Below are positions 41,484 to 50,108 of a stretch of 64,000 nt of DNA, piece after piece. This stretch comes from Methanoculleus caldifontis. GTDB lineage: Archaea; Halobacteriota; Methanomicrobia; Methanomicrobiales; Methanoculleaceae. The DNA is taken from contig NZ_WBKO01000001.1 in assembly GCF_032842345.1 (NCBI RefSeq), positions 992,001-1,056,000 of the forward strand, given 5' to 3'. The notes beneath the pieces were generated by a model. It was not told the DNA's origin. It saw only the letters and a program-made list of their open reading frames with translations, and searched no databases. A program made the translations under genes and the position numbers. How positions within the stretch are numbered: the first letter of the stretch is position 1; every line of letters starts with the position of its first letter.

Positions 41484-41678
41484 TTACTTCTGTTCCGGCA
41501 CGCCGCAGTGTTCTTCCCCGGCCGGGCCTCCTTCCGCGAGATACTTCTCCGGATCTTCGAGGAACTTCTCCTTACAGCGAGAGGTGTGGAAGACATACTC
41601 CTTCCCTTTGTACCGGGCTCTATACAGGGGATACTCATCCTCTACGGGCATCAGGCATACCGGGCACAGTTCCACCAT
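41484..41678 (-). CDS. YHS-domain protein
   Basis: A 64-residue protein that is almost only a YHS domain: CPVCLMPVEDEYPLYRARYK, then GKEYVFHTSRCKEKFLEDP. The cysteines of CPVC and the later cysteine are kept, so it should bind metal, perhaps copper or zinc. A cysteine and a histidine near the C-terminus (EEHCG) add a further site. It lies downstream of the alpha-glucan phosphorylase, whose N-terminus is a related but cysteine-less domain. Confidence 0.82.
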   Translation of the reverse strand: MVELCPVCLMPVEDEYPLYRARYKGKEYVFHTSRCKEKFLEDPEKYLAEGGPAGEEHCGVPEQK

Positions 41679-41786
41679 TCAGATCTCTCCTGTCCGTCGA
41701 GGCCCCTCGACGCCCTTCTGCTATTTAACTGCTATGAGGACTCGGATCCGGAGCCTCCACGGGGGCCTTTCGACGGACGGCAGCCC

Positions 41787-43595
41787 CTAAAGGTACGCCT
41801 CCGACGCATACCTCCGCATCATGCGGTGCGTGTGGAAGTGGGAGGCGATCTTCCCGATGGAGTTTCGCATCATCGTCGCCCAGCTGTCCTTCTCGTGGTA
41901 GAACTTCGGGATGATGAGATACTCGAGTTTGTTGTAGAGGTCGTCGAGTTCCATGGCTCTGCGGGCCTCGATGCCGATGATTGCATCAGGAGCCGGCCCG
42001 ATCGCCCACCCGGTGTTTCCCTCCATCCATCCCTCCGCCCACCAGCCATCGAGGACGCTGAAATTGACCACGCCGTTGAACGCCGCCTTCATCCCGCTCG
42101 TGCCGCTCGCCTCATACGGGGGGAGCGGGGTGTTGAGCCAGACATCGACGCCCGAGGTGAGCAGTTTCGCGAGATCGATCCCGTAGTCATCGAGGAAGAC
42201 GAGATCGACGTCGCCTTTCAGCGTCTTCCCGGCGGCATGGATCTCCCGGATCAGGCCCTTTCCCGGTTCGTCCCGGGGATGAGCTTTCCCGGCCATCACG
42301 ACCTGGATCGGCCCTCTCCGGAGAACCTTCCTGAGCCTGTCGAGATCGGAGAAGAGGAGCGTGGCTCTCTTGTACCCGGTCATCCTCCGGGCAAACCCGA
42401 GGGTCAGGGTATCGGGCTCCAGGTCGGTGCCGGTCTTCTCGGCGATATACCGGAGCAGGGCGGCCTTTGCCTTCATATGGGCGTTGCGGACCTCTTCGTG
42501 GGGGACGGTGTCGATCCGCACCAGGAGGTCCGGTTCGAGCGCCCATCCTGTGAAATACCTGTCGAAGAGTTCCTTGAACGGCTGCGAGGTCCAGGTGCAG
42601 GGGTGGACGCCGTTGGTTATCGCCCGGATATGGTAGCCGGGGAAGAGTCTCGTGGAGGACTCCACGTGGGCGCGGGCCACCCCGTTCACGTAGGTGCTCA
42701 GGTTGAGCGCGAGCGCGGTCATGTTGAACCGGTCCTCCCCGGCGAAGACCCGGATCTCCTCCATATCGAACTCGTCGCCGAGGAGGTCGCGGGCCGTCTC
42801 GTAAGAGAACGAGAAGAACGCGGCGGCCACGGGCGTGTGGGTGGTGAAGACAGAGCGGTCCCGTGTCTTATTCGCGTCCATGTCGTTTCGCCGGAGGAGT
42901 TCCAGGGCGAGCAGGCTGGACTGCCCTTCGTTCATGTGGTACTTCAGGATGGTGAAGTTCAGGGCTTTCAGCATCCGGACGCCCCCGATGCCGAGGACGA
43001 TGGCCTGTTTGAGCCTGTAGATCTCGTCGCCGCCGTAGAGGTGGCTCGTGATCAGCCGGTCTTCAGGGGTGTTCCCATTGACGTCGGTGTCCAGGAAGAG
43101 GATAGGGATGAGCGATCCTGCCGGGCTCTGGTAGTCGTAGATCCAGGTCTTCACCCTGACCACTCTCTCCCCGATCCGCACCTCCACGGTATCGGGGAGC
43201 TCCCGCATGAACGCCGACGGTTCCCAGGGATCGGGGTATTCGAGCTGGTCTCCGGTCTCCGATATCACCTGCCGAAAGTACCCCATCCGGTTCACCAGGG
43301 TGACGGCCACCATGGGAAGTTTGAGGTCCGAACCCGATTTGATGGTATCCCCGGCGAGAACCCCGAGCCCTCCGCTGTAGGTCCGGATCCCCTCCTCCAG
43401 TCCGATCTCCATGGAGAAGTATGCGACCCGCGCCCCTTCCAGGAACCTGCGCATGTGCTGTTCGTCGACGAAGTAATAGGTGCGGCCTCTGATCTCGACC
43501 CTGAACGGGGTCTTCTTTGTATCGATGGGTATGCCCCATACCGGATCCAGTGCGTTCACGACGTTTCCCCTCCTTGCGACCGTGGTGAGTCTCAT
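41787..43595 (-). CDS. alpha-glucan phosphorylase with degenerate N-terminal YHS-like domain
   Basis: A 602-residue GT35 phosphorylase, which releases glucose 1-phosphate from glycogen-type glucans. It has VAYFSMEIGLEEGIRTYSGG near residue 57, HMNEGQSSLLALE, and the pyridoxal-phosphate segment EASGTSGMKAAFNG with its lysine. The first 50 residues are not part of the enzyme: ALDPVWGIPIDTKKTPF and RGRTYYFVDEQHMRRF follow the YHS pattern DPVCGM...YYFCS..C, with Trp replacing the first cysteine and the others lost. Thus a YHS domain appears fused and stripped of its metal site. Two intact YHS genes are within 4 kb. Its likely role is glycogen use, alongside GH15. Confidence 0.87.
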   Translation of the reverse strand: MRLTTVARRGNVVNALDPVWGIPIDTKKTPFRVEIRGRTYYFVDEQHMRRFLEGARVAYFSMEIGLEEGIRTYSGGLGVLAGDTIKSGSDLKLPMVAVTLVNRMGYFRQVISETGDQLEYPDPWEPSAFMRELPDTVEVRIGERVVRVKTWIYDYQSPAGSLIPILFLDTDVNGNTPEDRLITSHLYGGDEIYRLKQAIVLGIGGVRMLKALNFTILKYHMNEGQSSLLALELLRRNDMDANKTRDRSVFTTHTPVAAAFFSFSYETARDLLGDEFDMEEIRVFAGEDRFNMTALALNLSTYVNGVARAHVESSTRLFPGYHIRAITNGVHPCTWTSQPFKELFDRYFTGWALEPDLLVRIDTVPHEEVRNAHMKAKAALLRYIAEKTGTDLEPDTLTLGFARRMTGYKRATLLFSDLDRLRKVLRRGPIQVVMAGKAHPRDEPGKGLIREIHAAGKTLKGDVDLVFLDDYGIDLAKLLTSGVDVWLNTPLPPYEASGTSGMKAAFNGVVNFSVLDGWWAEGWMEGNTGWAIGPAPDAIIGIEARRAMELDDLYNKLEYLIIPKFYHEKDSWATMMRNSIGKIASHFHTHRMMRRYASEAYL

Positions 43596-43721
43596 CGCTC
43601 CATGCCCACCGGGCTCGCTAGATCCGGCGCTCGGTCACGGGTAGCTCCGGTGCCCCCACCCGGTCTCCGAAGGAACTCCGGAGGAGATAAAATTGATTTG
43701 CCCGTGCGGGTATTCGCCGCC

Positions 43722-44171
43722 ATGCTGAGATTAGCAGTCGTCCTCTGCATACTCCTCTGTGCTCTCCCGGCGGCAGGCAGCGCCCATACGTCGCCGATGC
43801 ACCCGGACGGGACCGGGTATGAGATGATGCAGACCCTCGAGGAGCGGTCGATGAACGCGACCGCCCACGAAGAGATGGAAGGCCTGATGGTGAAGATGAT
43901 GGAGGGGAACATGACCTCCGCCGAGCAGGACCGGCTTGTTGAGTTGATGCACGAGTATCCGGCAGGCTACAGCACGATGTTCGACCGGATGACGGGAACC
44001 GGCTACTGCGGGCAGCAGGGCGGGGGGTTCTGGCACGATATGCCCTACTATGGCTGGATGGCGGTCATGATGCCTGTTGCGATGATCCTCGGCGGGCTCT
44101 TCCTCCTGGTCTGGCTGGTGGTCGGGATACTGGCGATCGTCTGGCTCGCCGGCCTCGTGGGGAGACGGTAG
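43722..44171 (+). CDS. secreted/membrane Met- and His-containing protein
   Basis: A 149-residue protein with a signal peptide (residues 1-22), an outside part rich in Met, His and Glu (HTSPMHPDGTGYEMMQTLEE, then EEMEGLMVKMMEGNM), and two hydrophobic segments at about 107-128 and 128-145. The methionine and histidine abundance suggests a soft-metal (copper) link. A cysteine in TGYCGQQGG may add a ligand. It is divergent from the phosphorylase and near two YHS genes. I do not recognise the family. Confidence 0.6.
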   Translation: MLRLAVVLCILLCALPAAGSAHTSPMHPDGTGYEMMQTLEERSMNATAHEEMEGLMVKMMEGNMTSAEQDRLVELMHEYPAGYSTMFDRMTGTGYCGQQGGGFWHDMPYYGWMAVMMPVAMILGGLFLLVWLVVGILAIVWLAGLVGRR

Positions 44172-44302
44172 AGAGGCGTAAGGGTGCCGGGGAGAAACGG
44201 CGGCAGAAGCCGCCTGAAAACCGGGTAATGCCGGGTCCGCCCGCCGGCCGGGGATTAGGGATTCGCATCGGATGCCTTCTTGCACTTTGCGAAGCAGGAA
44301 GT

Positions 44303-45289
44303 TCAGGGTTGTTGCAGCCGCGGAGCCGCGCCCCTCTCGAGCACCCCGGGGTTCACCACGTTCTCCGGTCGGCCGGCCGCGAAGTGCTCGATATTCTGTA
44401 TGGTGGTGAACGTGCACTCGTCCATCGACTCCTCGGTCAGGAACGCGATGTGCGGCGAGAGCAGCACGTTGTCGAGCTGCCGGAGCGGGCTCTCCTGAGG
44501 GAGCGGCTCGTGCTCGAAGACGTCGAGGCCTGCCCCGGCGAGACGCCGCGCAGCGAGCGCCTCGACGAGCGCCCCCTCATCGATCACCCGGCCGCGGGAG
44601 GTGTTGATCAGGATGGCGCCGGGCTTCATCAGGGCCAGTTCCCGCGCCCCGATCATCCGTTCGGTCGACGGGGTCAGGGGGACGTGAAGCGTGAGGATGT
44701 CCGACTCGGCGAGCAGCGTTTTTAAGTCAACGAACTCGAGGCCGAGCCGCCGGGCCCGTTCGGGACTGGGGTGTGCCGTGGTCGAGAGGACCCGCATGCC
44801 GAACCCGTGGGCAATCTGGACGACACGCGTCCCGATGTCGCCCGTGCCGATGACGCCGATGGTCATGCCCATCAGCTGGCGGCCGCAGTACTCCCGCCAG
44901 TCAAACCCGCCGCCCCGGAGCCGGGCATCGGCGACGTGGACCCGCCGCAGCAGGGCGAGGGCGTAGGCGAAGACGAACTCGGCCACGGCCTCAAAGGCGT
45001 AGGCAGGGACGTTCGAGACGACGACCCCCGCCCGGGTTGCCGCTTCGAGGTCCACGTGGTCGTATCCGGTCTGCCAGACCGCGACCATCCGGAGGTGCGG
45101 GGCCGCGGCGAAGGCGTCGGCACGCATCCCGTATCGGCCGACGACCACGACCTCCGCGTCGCGTATCCGGTCCCGGAACCCGGCGTCGTCGGCCGGGTAG
45201 GTGTCGTACACGTCGACCTCGCCGAGGTGATCGAGCCGGCGGCGGTAAGCCTCCGTCAGGAAGATCGGGTCTGCGACGACGATCTTCAT
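44303..45289 (-). CDS. D-2-hydroxyacid dehydrogenase family protein
   Basis: A 328-residue NAD-dependent enzyme. The nucleotide-binding motif GVIGTGDIGTRV is central, and the catalytic set is R in NTSRGRVIDEGAL, E in GLDVFEHEPLP and H in SPHIAFLTEES. The substrate side shows ADPIFLTEAYRRRLDHL at the start and WQTGYDHVDLEAA. The family covers lactate, glycerate and phosphoglycerate dehydrogenases; the exact substrate is open. It begins seven bases after a small YHS gene, so the two are an operon. It has no ACT domain, so it is not a typical serine-pathway SerA. Confidence 0.88.
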   Translation of the reverse strand: MKIVVADPIFLTEAYRRRLDHLGEVDVYDTYPADDAGFRDRIRDAEVVVVGRYGMRADAFAAAPHLRMVAVWQTGYDHVDLEAATRAGVVVSNVPAYAFEAVAEFVFAYALALLRRVHVADARLRGGGFDWREYCGRQLMGMTIGVIGTGDIGTRVVQIAHGFGMRVLSTTAHPSPERARRLGLEFVDLKTLLAESDILTLHVPLTPSTERMIGARELALMKPGAILINTSRGRVIDEGALVEALAARRLAGAGLDVFEHEPLPQESPLRQLDNVLLSPHIAFLTEESMDECTFTTIQNIEHFAAGRPENVVNPGVLERGAAPRLQQP

Positions 45290-45296
45290 ATCCGCC

Positions 45297-45455
45297 TCAC
45301 CCGCCGCTCCCCCGCAGGTAGATCTCGGGGTTCGCATCGAACTTCTTCTTGCAGGCGAGGCTGCAGAACGAGTAGGTCCTGCCCCGGTACTCGCTCGTGA
45401 ACCTGACCTCCCGCTCCTCGAGCTCCATGCCGCAGACCGGATCTCGCACCGTCAT
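45297..45455 (-). CDS. small YHS-domain protein
   Basis: A 52-residue protein, one complete YHS domain: MTVRDPVCGMELEEREVRFT, then EYRGRTYSFCSLACKKKF. Cysteines of DPVCGM and FCSLAC are present, so the metal site is intact. It lies seven bases before the dehydrogenase gene in the same direction. It is short, but the pattern is unmistakable. Confidence 0.82.
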   Translation of the reverse strand: MTVRDPVCGMELEEREVRFTSEYRGRTYSFCSLACKKKFDANPEIYLRGSGG

Positions 45456-45849
45456 GGCCTGGTGCCTCCGTCCTTTTGCTCATTCCGCCCCGAGGGGGCA
45501 GAGCCTGTGTGTATGCCGGGGGTCCGTATCGTACCGGCGGCAGCCTGCACGGCGTTCCCGGTCTCCTCGATCACATTGTTGACTGAGACATGGATCATGG
45601 GGTATGCAGAACAGTGATGTGCGATATATACCTTCTCCTCGGGTTGCCGGGTACCCGGTCCTCGATCCGGGCTCTGCCGCCAGCGTGCGCATATCGGCTC
45701 GCAGAGCGGGCGATGCCGACCTGTTCGGCGCACGGCTCGAACAGATCGACGCGCCGGCATACCCGGCTGCACGACCCGCTTTCCCCTCTCCTCTCCAGCC
45801 ACAGCAGCGGCCGCCCGGGCGGCTCTCGACGCGATGGAGGGGGGATAGA
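45456..45849. other. intergenic region without a supported gene
   Basis: Several frames are open across this stretch, but none has a start signal, a domain or a consistent codon pattern. A TATA-like GATATATAC is at about 45622-45630. I see no repeat or RNA gene. Confidence 0.4.
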
Positions 45850-46808
45850 TTACGAAAATCCCTTATCAAGCGTCTCCTGGCTCTCCGGGTTCAAGCCGAT
45901 GACATAGACCGATTTGCCCTGCTGCTGGTACTTGTGCACGACCCGTGCGATCGCTTCGACGGCCGACTGGTCCCAGATGTGGGAGTGCGAGAAGTCGATC
46001 CGGACCCGCTCCGGGTCGCCGGCGTAGTCGAAGAGACCGATGAACGAGGTCATCGTGCCGAAGAAGAGCTGGCCTTTCACCGTGTAGACCTTGACCCCGT
46101 CCGGCCGGATGCTGCCCGGCGCCGAGATGACCGAGAGTTTCCACCCGAATATCAGGGCCGCGAGGATGACCCCGGCGATGACTCCTTTTGCGAGATCGTG
46201 GGTGTAGACCACGATCGCGATCGTGAGAAGCATGACCGCCGCGTCGCCTGCCGGGATCTTCCTGAGGTCGCGGATCGAGTGCCACTCGAAGGTCCCGATC
46301 GCGACGACGATCATGACGCCGACGAGAGCGGCCATCGGGATCTGCGCAACGATGTCACCGAGCGCGATGATGAGGAAGATCAGGAAGAGGCCGGCGACGA
46401 GACTCGAGAGCCTGCCGGTGCCGCCGGATCTGACGTTGATGACCGACTGGCCGATCACCGCGCAGCCGGCCATCCCGCCGAAGAACCCGGCGACGCAGTT
46501 CGCAATCCCCTGCCCTCTGACCTCCCGGTCCTTATTGCTCTCGTATCGGTCATCTCGTCGACGATGGAGGCCGTCAGGAGCGACTCGAGCAGACCGACGA
46601 TGACGAGCGTCTCCACGGTCAGCGGCACGGCGAGGAGGTGGAAGAGGGGGAGCGCTCTGGTGATCTCCCCCAGATCCCCGACGGTGAGGACGTCGGCCTT
46701 GGCGGCGATGGCGGCGGCGGTTACCACGATGATGGCGACGAGCGAGGACGGAACGGCCTTCGTCAACCGCGGGAGGAGGTAGATGATGGCGAGCGTCACG
46801 GCGACCAT
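45850..46808 (-). pseudogene. SulP-family permease, N-terminally truncated and frameshifted
   Basis: The minus strand encodes the C-terminal two thirds of a SulP anion permease in two frames. The first part reads VAVTLAIIYLLPRLTKAVPS to LTASIVDEMTDT; then the frame shifts and continues as ESNKDREVRGQGIANCVAGF, through membrane segments and into a C-terminal STAS domain (FDYAGDPERVRIDFSHSHIW). A single missing base near 46542 explains the shift. The first four or five helices are absent, and the gene ends abruptly 110 bases from tRNA-His. It is a broken gene, unless the missing base is a sequencing error; the truncation remains either way. Confidence 0.8.
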
Positions 46809-46917
46809 CCGACATGGGGCCGGGGGTGAGGGGATGATGAGGATTGCCCCTCACTCCCGTGCAGGAGAGATCGGAAAAAACTGCCTGACTGTGTGGAGAA
46901 TCGAGATGAAATAAGGA

Positions 46918-46990
46918 GGCCAGGGCCGAGATTCGAACCCGGGTCGAGGGATCCACAGTCCCTTAGGATAACCAACTACCCCACCCTGGC
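46918..46990 (-). tRNA. tRNA-His (anticodon GTG)
   Basis: On the minus strand the acceptor arms GCCAGGG and CCCTGGC pair fully and the T arm has GGGTTCGAATC. The anticodon stem AGGGA/TCCCT closes the loop CTGTGGA, giving GTG. The base before position 1 is T, not the G(-1) usual for histidine tRNA, so G(-1) may be added after transcription. The SulP fragment is cut off about 110 bases downstream. Confidence 0.93.
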
Positions 46991-47442
46991 AAGGTACTCA
47001 TTATAGTTGGTAGTTCGATTTGATTAAGGTATCTCTTCGACACCTCCACGACTTAAAGACCTTCGGCCTTCTCGAACCCCGGACGTTCCGTCCACTCTCT
47101 CCCGCACCCTCCCGGGGATCGCAGGCGCCTCATGGCCCGCGCCCGCCGGGGTTCGTGCGATCTGCCGGCGACCCCGGGCCGGGGTGCGACTCCCCCTCAC
47201 TCTCCGGGCCGGTGCGGGGGACGGCGCCCCGAAAGAGGAGGAGTTCGGGCGCTGGAAATCTGCAATTGCAGGGTGAATTATTAATAGACCCCATGTTCTA
47301 TAACGTACCAGCGATCCGGGCGGCGCCCGGCACCCGGGGGCAGAAGAATCGCCTCTACCGGGGTTTGATTCGGGAGAAACGGCAAATATTCCGGATTTTT
47401 GAGGATCATCCGTCATACATCCTATACCGGAAGGTGATAACC
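46991..47442. other. leader region between tRNA-His and aIF5B
   Basis: A 452-base stretch with no supported gene. The left end should hold the tRNA-His promoter (TTAATCAAA on the minus strand near 47020). A TATA-like AATTATTAATA at about 47277-47287 on the plus strand fits the aIF5B gene and leaves an untranslated leader of over 100 bases. Confidence 0.4.
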
Positions 47443-49224
47443 ATGGCAAAACAATCATCGATCAGGACCCCCATCGTCTGCGTGATGGGCCACGTAGACC
47501 ACGGCAAGACGTCGCTCCTCGACAGGATTCGGGGATCGTCCGTGGTATCGACCGAGGAAGGCGCGATCACGCAGCATATCGGCGCCACGCTCGTTCCCAT
47601 CGACGCGATCACCCGGATGAGCGGCGCGTTGAGCAAGGTCAGCGTCAACATCCCCGGCCTCCTCTTCATCGACACCCCCGGCCATCACGCCTTCACCACC
47701 CTCCGTGCGCGCGGCGGTGCGCTCGCCGACATGGCCATCGTCGTCGTCGACATCAACGAGGGCTTCCGCCCCCAGACGATCGAGGCCCTCCAGATCCTGC
47801 GCAACTACAAGACGCCGTTCGTGATTGCGGCAAACAAGGTCGACCGCATCCACGGCTGGCGCGTCCAGCAGGGCCAGCCGTTCGCGAAGACCTTTGCGCA
47901 GCAGAACGAGCGTGTCCAGGGCACGCTCGAGACGAAGGTCTACGAACTCGTCGGCAAACTCTCCGACCTCGGCTTCAGCTCCGAGCGGTTCGACCGGGTC
48001 TCGGACTTCGCGCGGAACATCTGTATCGTCCCCACGAGCGCCATCACCGGCGAGGGCCTCCCCGACATCCTCATGGTGCTGATCGGGCTTGCCCAGCGCT
48101 ACATGACCGAGAACCTCAAAGTCAGCGCCGACGGTCCCGGTGCCGGCACCGTCCTTGAGGTGAAGGAGGAGCGGGGGCTCGGGATGACGCTCGACCTGAT
48201 CCTCTACGACGGCACCCTCAATGTCGGGGACGAGGTTGTCGTGGCAGGGAACGATCAGATCATCGAGACGAAGGTCCGGTCCCTCCTGAAGCCCCGGCCG
48301 ATGAAGGAGATCCTGATCGAGGAGCGGTTCGAGCGCGTCAAATCCGTCACCGCCGCCGCGGGTATCAAGGTCGCCGCCCCGAAACTCGACGGGGTCATCG
48401 CGGGCTCCCCCTTCCGGGTTGTCCGGGGCGGCAACCGCGACGAGATCATCGAGCAGGTCCGGCACGAGGTCCAAGATATCCAGGTGACCCTCTCCGATAT
48501 AGGGGTCCTCATCCGGGCGGACACCATCGGCGCTCTCGAAGCCCTCTCAAAGGAACTCGAGGGCCACCATGTCCAGGTGATGCGGGCCGCCGTCGGGCCG
48601 GTCACCCGCCACGACGTCATCGAGGCGGGAACGATCCGCGACCCCCTCTACAGCGCGATCGTCGCCTTCAACACCCCTGTCCTGCCGGACGCGGTCGACG
48701 CCCTCGCGGACGCCGCGATGTCCCACGTCAGCATCTTTGAGGGCGGCGTCATCTACCAGCTCCTCGACGACTACATCGAGTGGCGCGAGGAGAAGAAGCA
48801 GGAACTCGAGCGGCAGCAGTTCGAGAAACTGATCATGCCGGCCAAGATCCGGATCCTCCCCAACTGCGTCTTCCGCCAGAGCAACCCGGCGGTGGTCGGC
48901 GTCCGGATCCTCGGCGGAAAACTCCAGAGCGGCGTCGACCTCGCCCTCCCGAACGGCAAGAAGATCGGCCGGATCAAACAGATCCAGGCCAAGAACGAGA
49001 CGGTCCAGGAGGCGGAGGCGGGCAAAGAGGTCGCGATCTCGATCGAGGGCCCGACCGTCGGCCGCCAGATCAACGTCGACGACGACCTCTACGTCGACGT
49101 TCCCGAGCGGCACGTGAAGGTGATCGAGCGGGAGATGATCAACCAGTTGAGTTCGAGCGTGCGGGAGACACTCGAAGAGTTCACCATGCTCCGGCGCCGC
49201 GAGGACCCCTTCTGGGGGAAGTGA
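47443..49224 (+). CDS. infB: translation initiation factor aIF5B (IF-2)
   Basis: A 593-residue GTPase that joins ribosomal subunits with initiator tRNA. G1 is VMGHVDHGKTSL, G3 FIDTPGHHAFT, G4 AANKVDR and G5 TSAITGEG. The archaeal insert QQGQPFAKTFAQQNERVQ follows G4. Domains II to IV follow, including ILPNCVFRQSNPAVVGVRIL near the end. The start at 47443 has AAGGTGATAA ahead, and homology begins there although the frame is open upstream. It precedes rps6e, a neighbour it has in many archaea. Confidence 0.96.
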   Translation: MAKQSSIRTPIVCVMGHVDHGKTSLLDRIRGSSVVSTEEGAITQHIGATLVPIDAITRMSGALSKVSVNIPGLLFIDTPGHHAFTTLRARGGALADMAIVVVDINEGFRPQTIEALQILRNYKTPFVIAANKVDRIHGWRVQQGQPFAKTFAQQNERVQGTLETKVYELVGKLSDLGFSSERFDRVSDFARNICIVPTSAITGEGLPDILMVLIGLAQRYMTENLKVSADGPGAGTVLEVKEERGLGMTLDLILYDGTLNVGDEVVVAGNDQIIETKVRSLLKPRPMKEILIEERFERVKSVTAAAGIKVAAPKLDGVIAGSPFRVVRGGNRDEIIEQVRHEVQDIQVTLSDIGVLIRADTIGALEALSKELEGHHVQVMRAAVGPVTRHDVIEAGTIRDPLYSAIVAFNTPVLPDAVDALADAAMSHVSIFEGGVIYQLLDDYIEWREEKKQELERQQFEKLIMPAKIRILPNCVFRQSNPAVVGVRILGGKLQSGVDLALPNGKKIGRIKQIQAKNETVQEAEAGKEVAISIEGPTVGRQINVDDDLYVDVPERHVKVIEREMINQLSSSVRETLEEFTMLRRREDPFWGK

Positions 49225-49335
49225 CCCCCTTGCGCTCGCCGGTCCCGGAGCTCCGGGCTCTTGCCCTGCCGCCGGTGAGAGGCCGGGGGATCCCCGGCAC
49301 CTCTCCGGCTCCCGTTCCCGGGCCGATGAGGTATG

Positions 49336-49344
49336 CTTTTTAAT
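49336..49344 (+). promoter_or_regulatory. TATA box for rps6e
   Basis: TTTTTAATA is the only AT-rich octamer in the gap and lies about 45 to 53 bases before the start, leaving room for a leader with the GAAGGAG ribosome-binding site at 49375-49381. Confidence 0.45.
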
Positions 49345-49388
49345 ACCATATTATCAAACTGTATAGGTACTTTCGAAGGAGTCGTCAT

Positions 49389-49787
49389 ATGGTGGATTTC
49401 AAAATCATCCTCTCAGACCCGGAGACCGGGCGTTCATACAAGATCGATGCAGCCGATCCGGCCGCCAGAGCGCTCATTGGCAAGCGCATCGGCGACGAGG
49501 TCGACGGGAGCATCTTCGGCCTTGCGGGCTACACGATCAAACTCACCGGCGGTACGGACAAGACCGGTATCCCGGCACGCCGCGACCTCCCCGGACCGGC
49601 AAGGAGGAGGCTCCTCCTCTCCGAGGGCGTCGGGTTCCACCCGGTCATGGACGGGGAACGCCGCAGAAAGTCGGTGCGGGGCAGCGAGATCAGCGCCGAT
49701 TTCGTCCAGATCAACGCCGCCGTGAAGCAGAGCGGTGCAAAACCCTTATCTGAATACTTCGGACAGCCCGAGGCGGCTGCCGAATAA
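49389..49787 (+). CDS. rps6e: 30S ribosomal protein S6e (eS6)
   Basis: A 132-residue archaeal S6e, shorter than the eukaryal protein. The start VDFKIILSDPETGRSYK and the motif GYTIKLTGGTDKTGIPARRD are diagnostic. A clear GAAGGAG lies eight bases before the start. It follows aIF5B but has its own promoter. T-runs downstream at about 49798-49803 may terminate it. Confidence 0.96.
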   Translation: MVDFKIILSDPETGRSYKIDAADPAARALIGKRIGDEVDGSIFGLAGYTIKLTGGTDKTGIPARRDLPGPARRRLLLSEGVGFHPVMDGERRRKSVRGSEISADFVQINAAVKQSGAKPLSEYFGQPEAAAE

Positions 49788-50108
49788 TCAGCACCCATTT
49801 TTTCCTTCTGATCCGTTCTTCCGGGATGACCTGCCGCGTATCCTCATCCCGGTCACGGGGAAGATAGTTCCCCGCGGGGATCGGTCCTACCCGCCTCGCC
49901 AGGGTTCCCCGAGCGTGGCAGGGCAGGTGTCGCGGAGCGTGCACGCCCCGCAGTTGCGGGCGTGCGTGGGGCGCCTGGATCTCGCGGTATACACTGCGGA
50001 TCGGCGGAGTGGGCCCTGCGCACCTGTCTAATGTTGTGCCTGACAAAGTGCTAAATAGCATCACAGTGTCTGGCGTGGGCAACTGCCTTCCCGAAGGGGT
50101 TCACCAGG
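49788..50108. other. intergenic region after rps6e
   Basis: A T-run (TTTTTT at about 49798-49803) ends rps6e transcription. The hairpin listed next lies in the middle. TATA-like AAATAGCAT at about 50051-50059 could serve the GNAT gene. No gene is supported. Confidence 0.45.
49941..49965 (+). other. GC-rich hairpin
   Basis: GCACGCCCCGCA and TGCGGGCGTGC pair over eleven bases with one bulged C and a two-base loop. It lies alone in the gap between rps6e and the GNAT gene. It could be part of a small RNA or a terminator, and I see no T-run right after it. Confidence 0.35.

Noticed and set aside
41358-43721. Long plus-strand frame (over 780 codons) before the Met-rich protein
   Set aside because: It is antisense to the phosphorylase; the signal peptide at 43722 marks the real start of the plus-strand gene.
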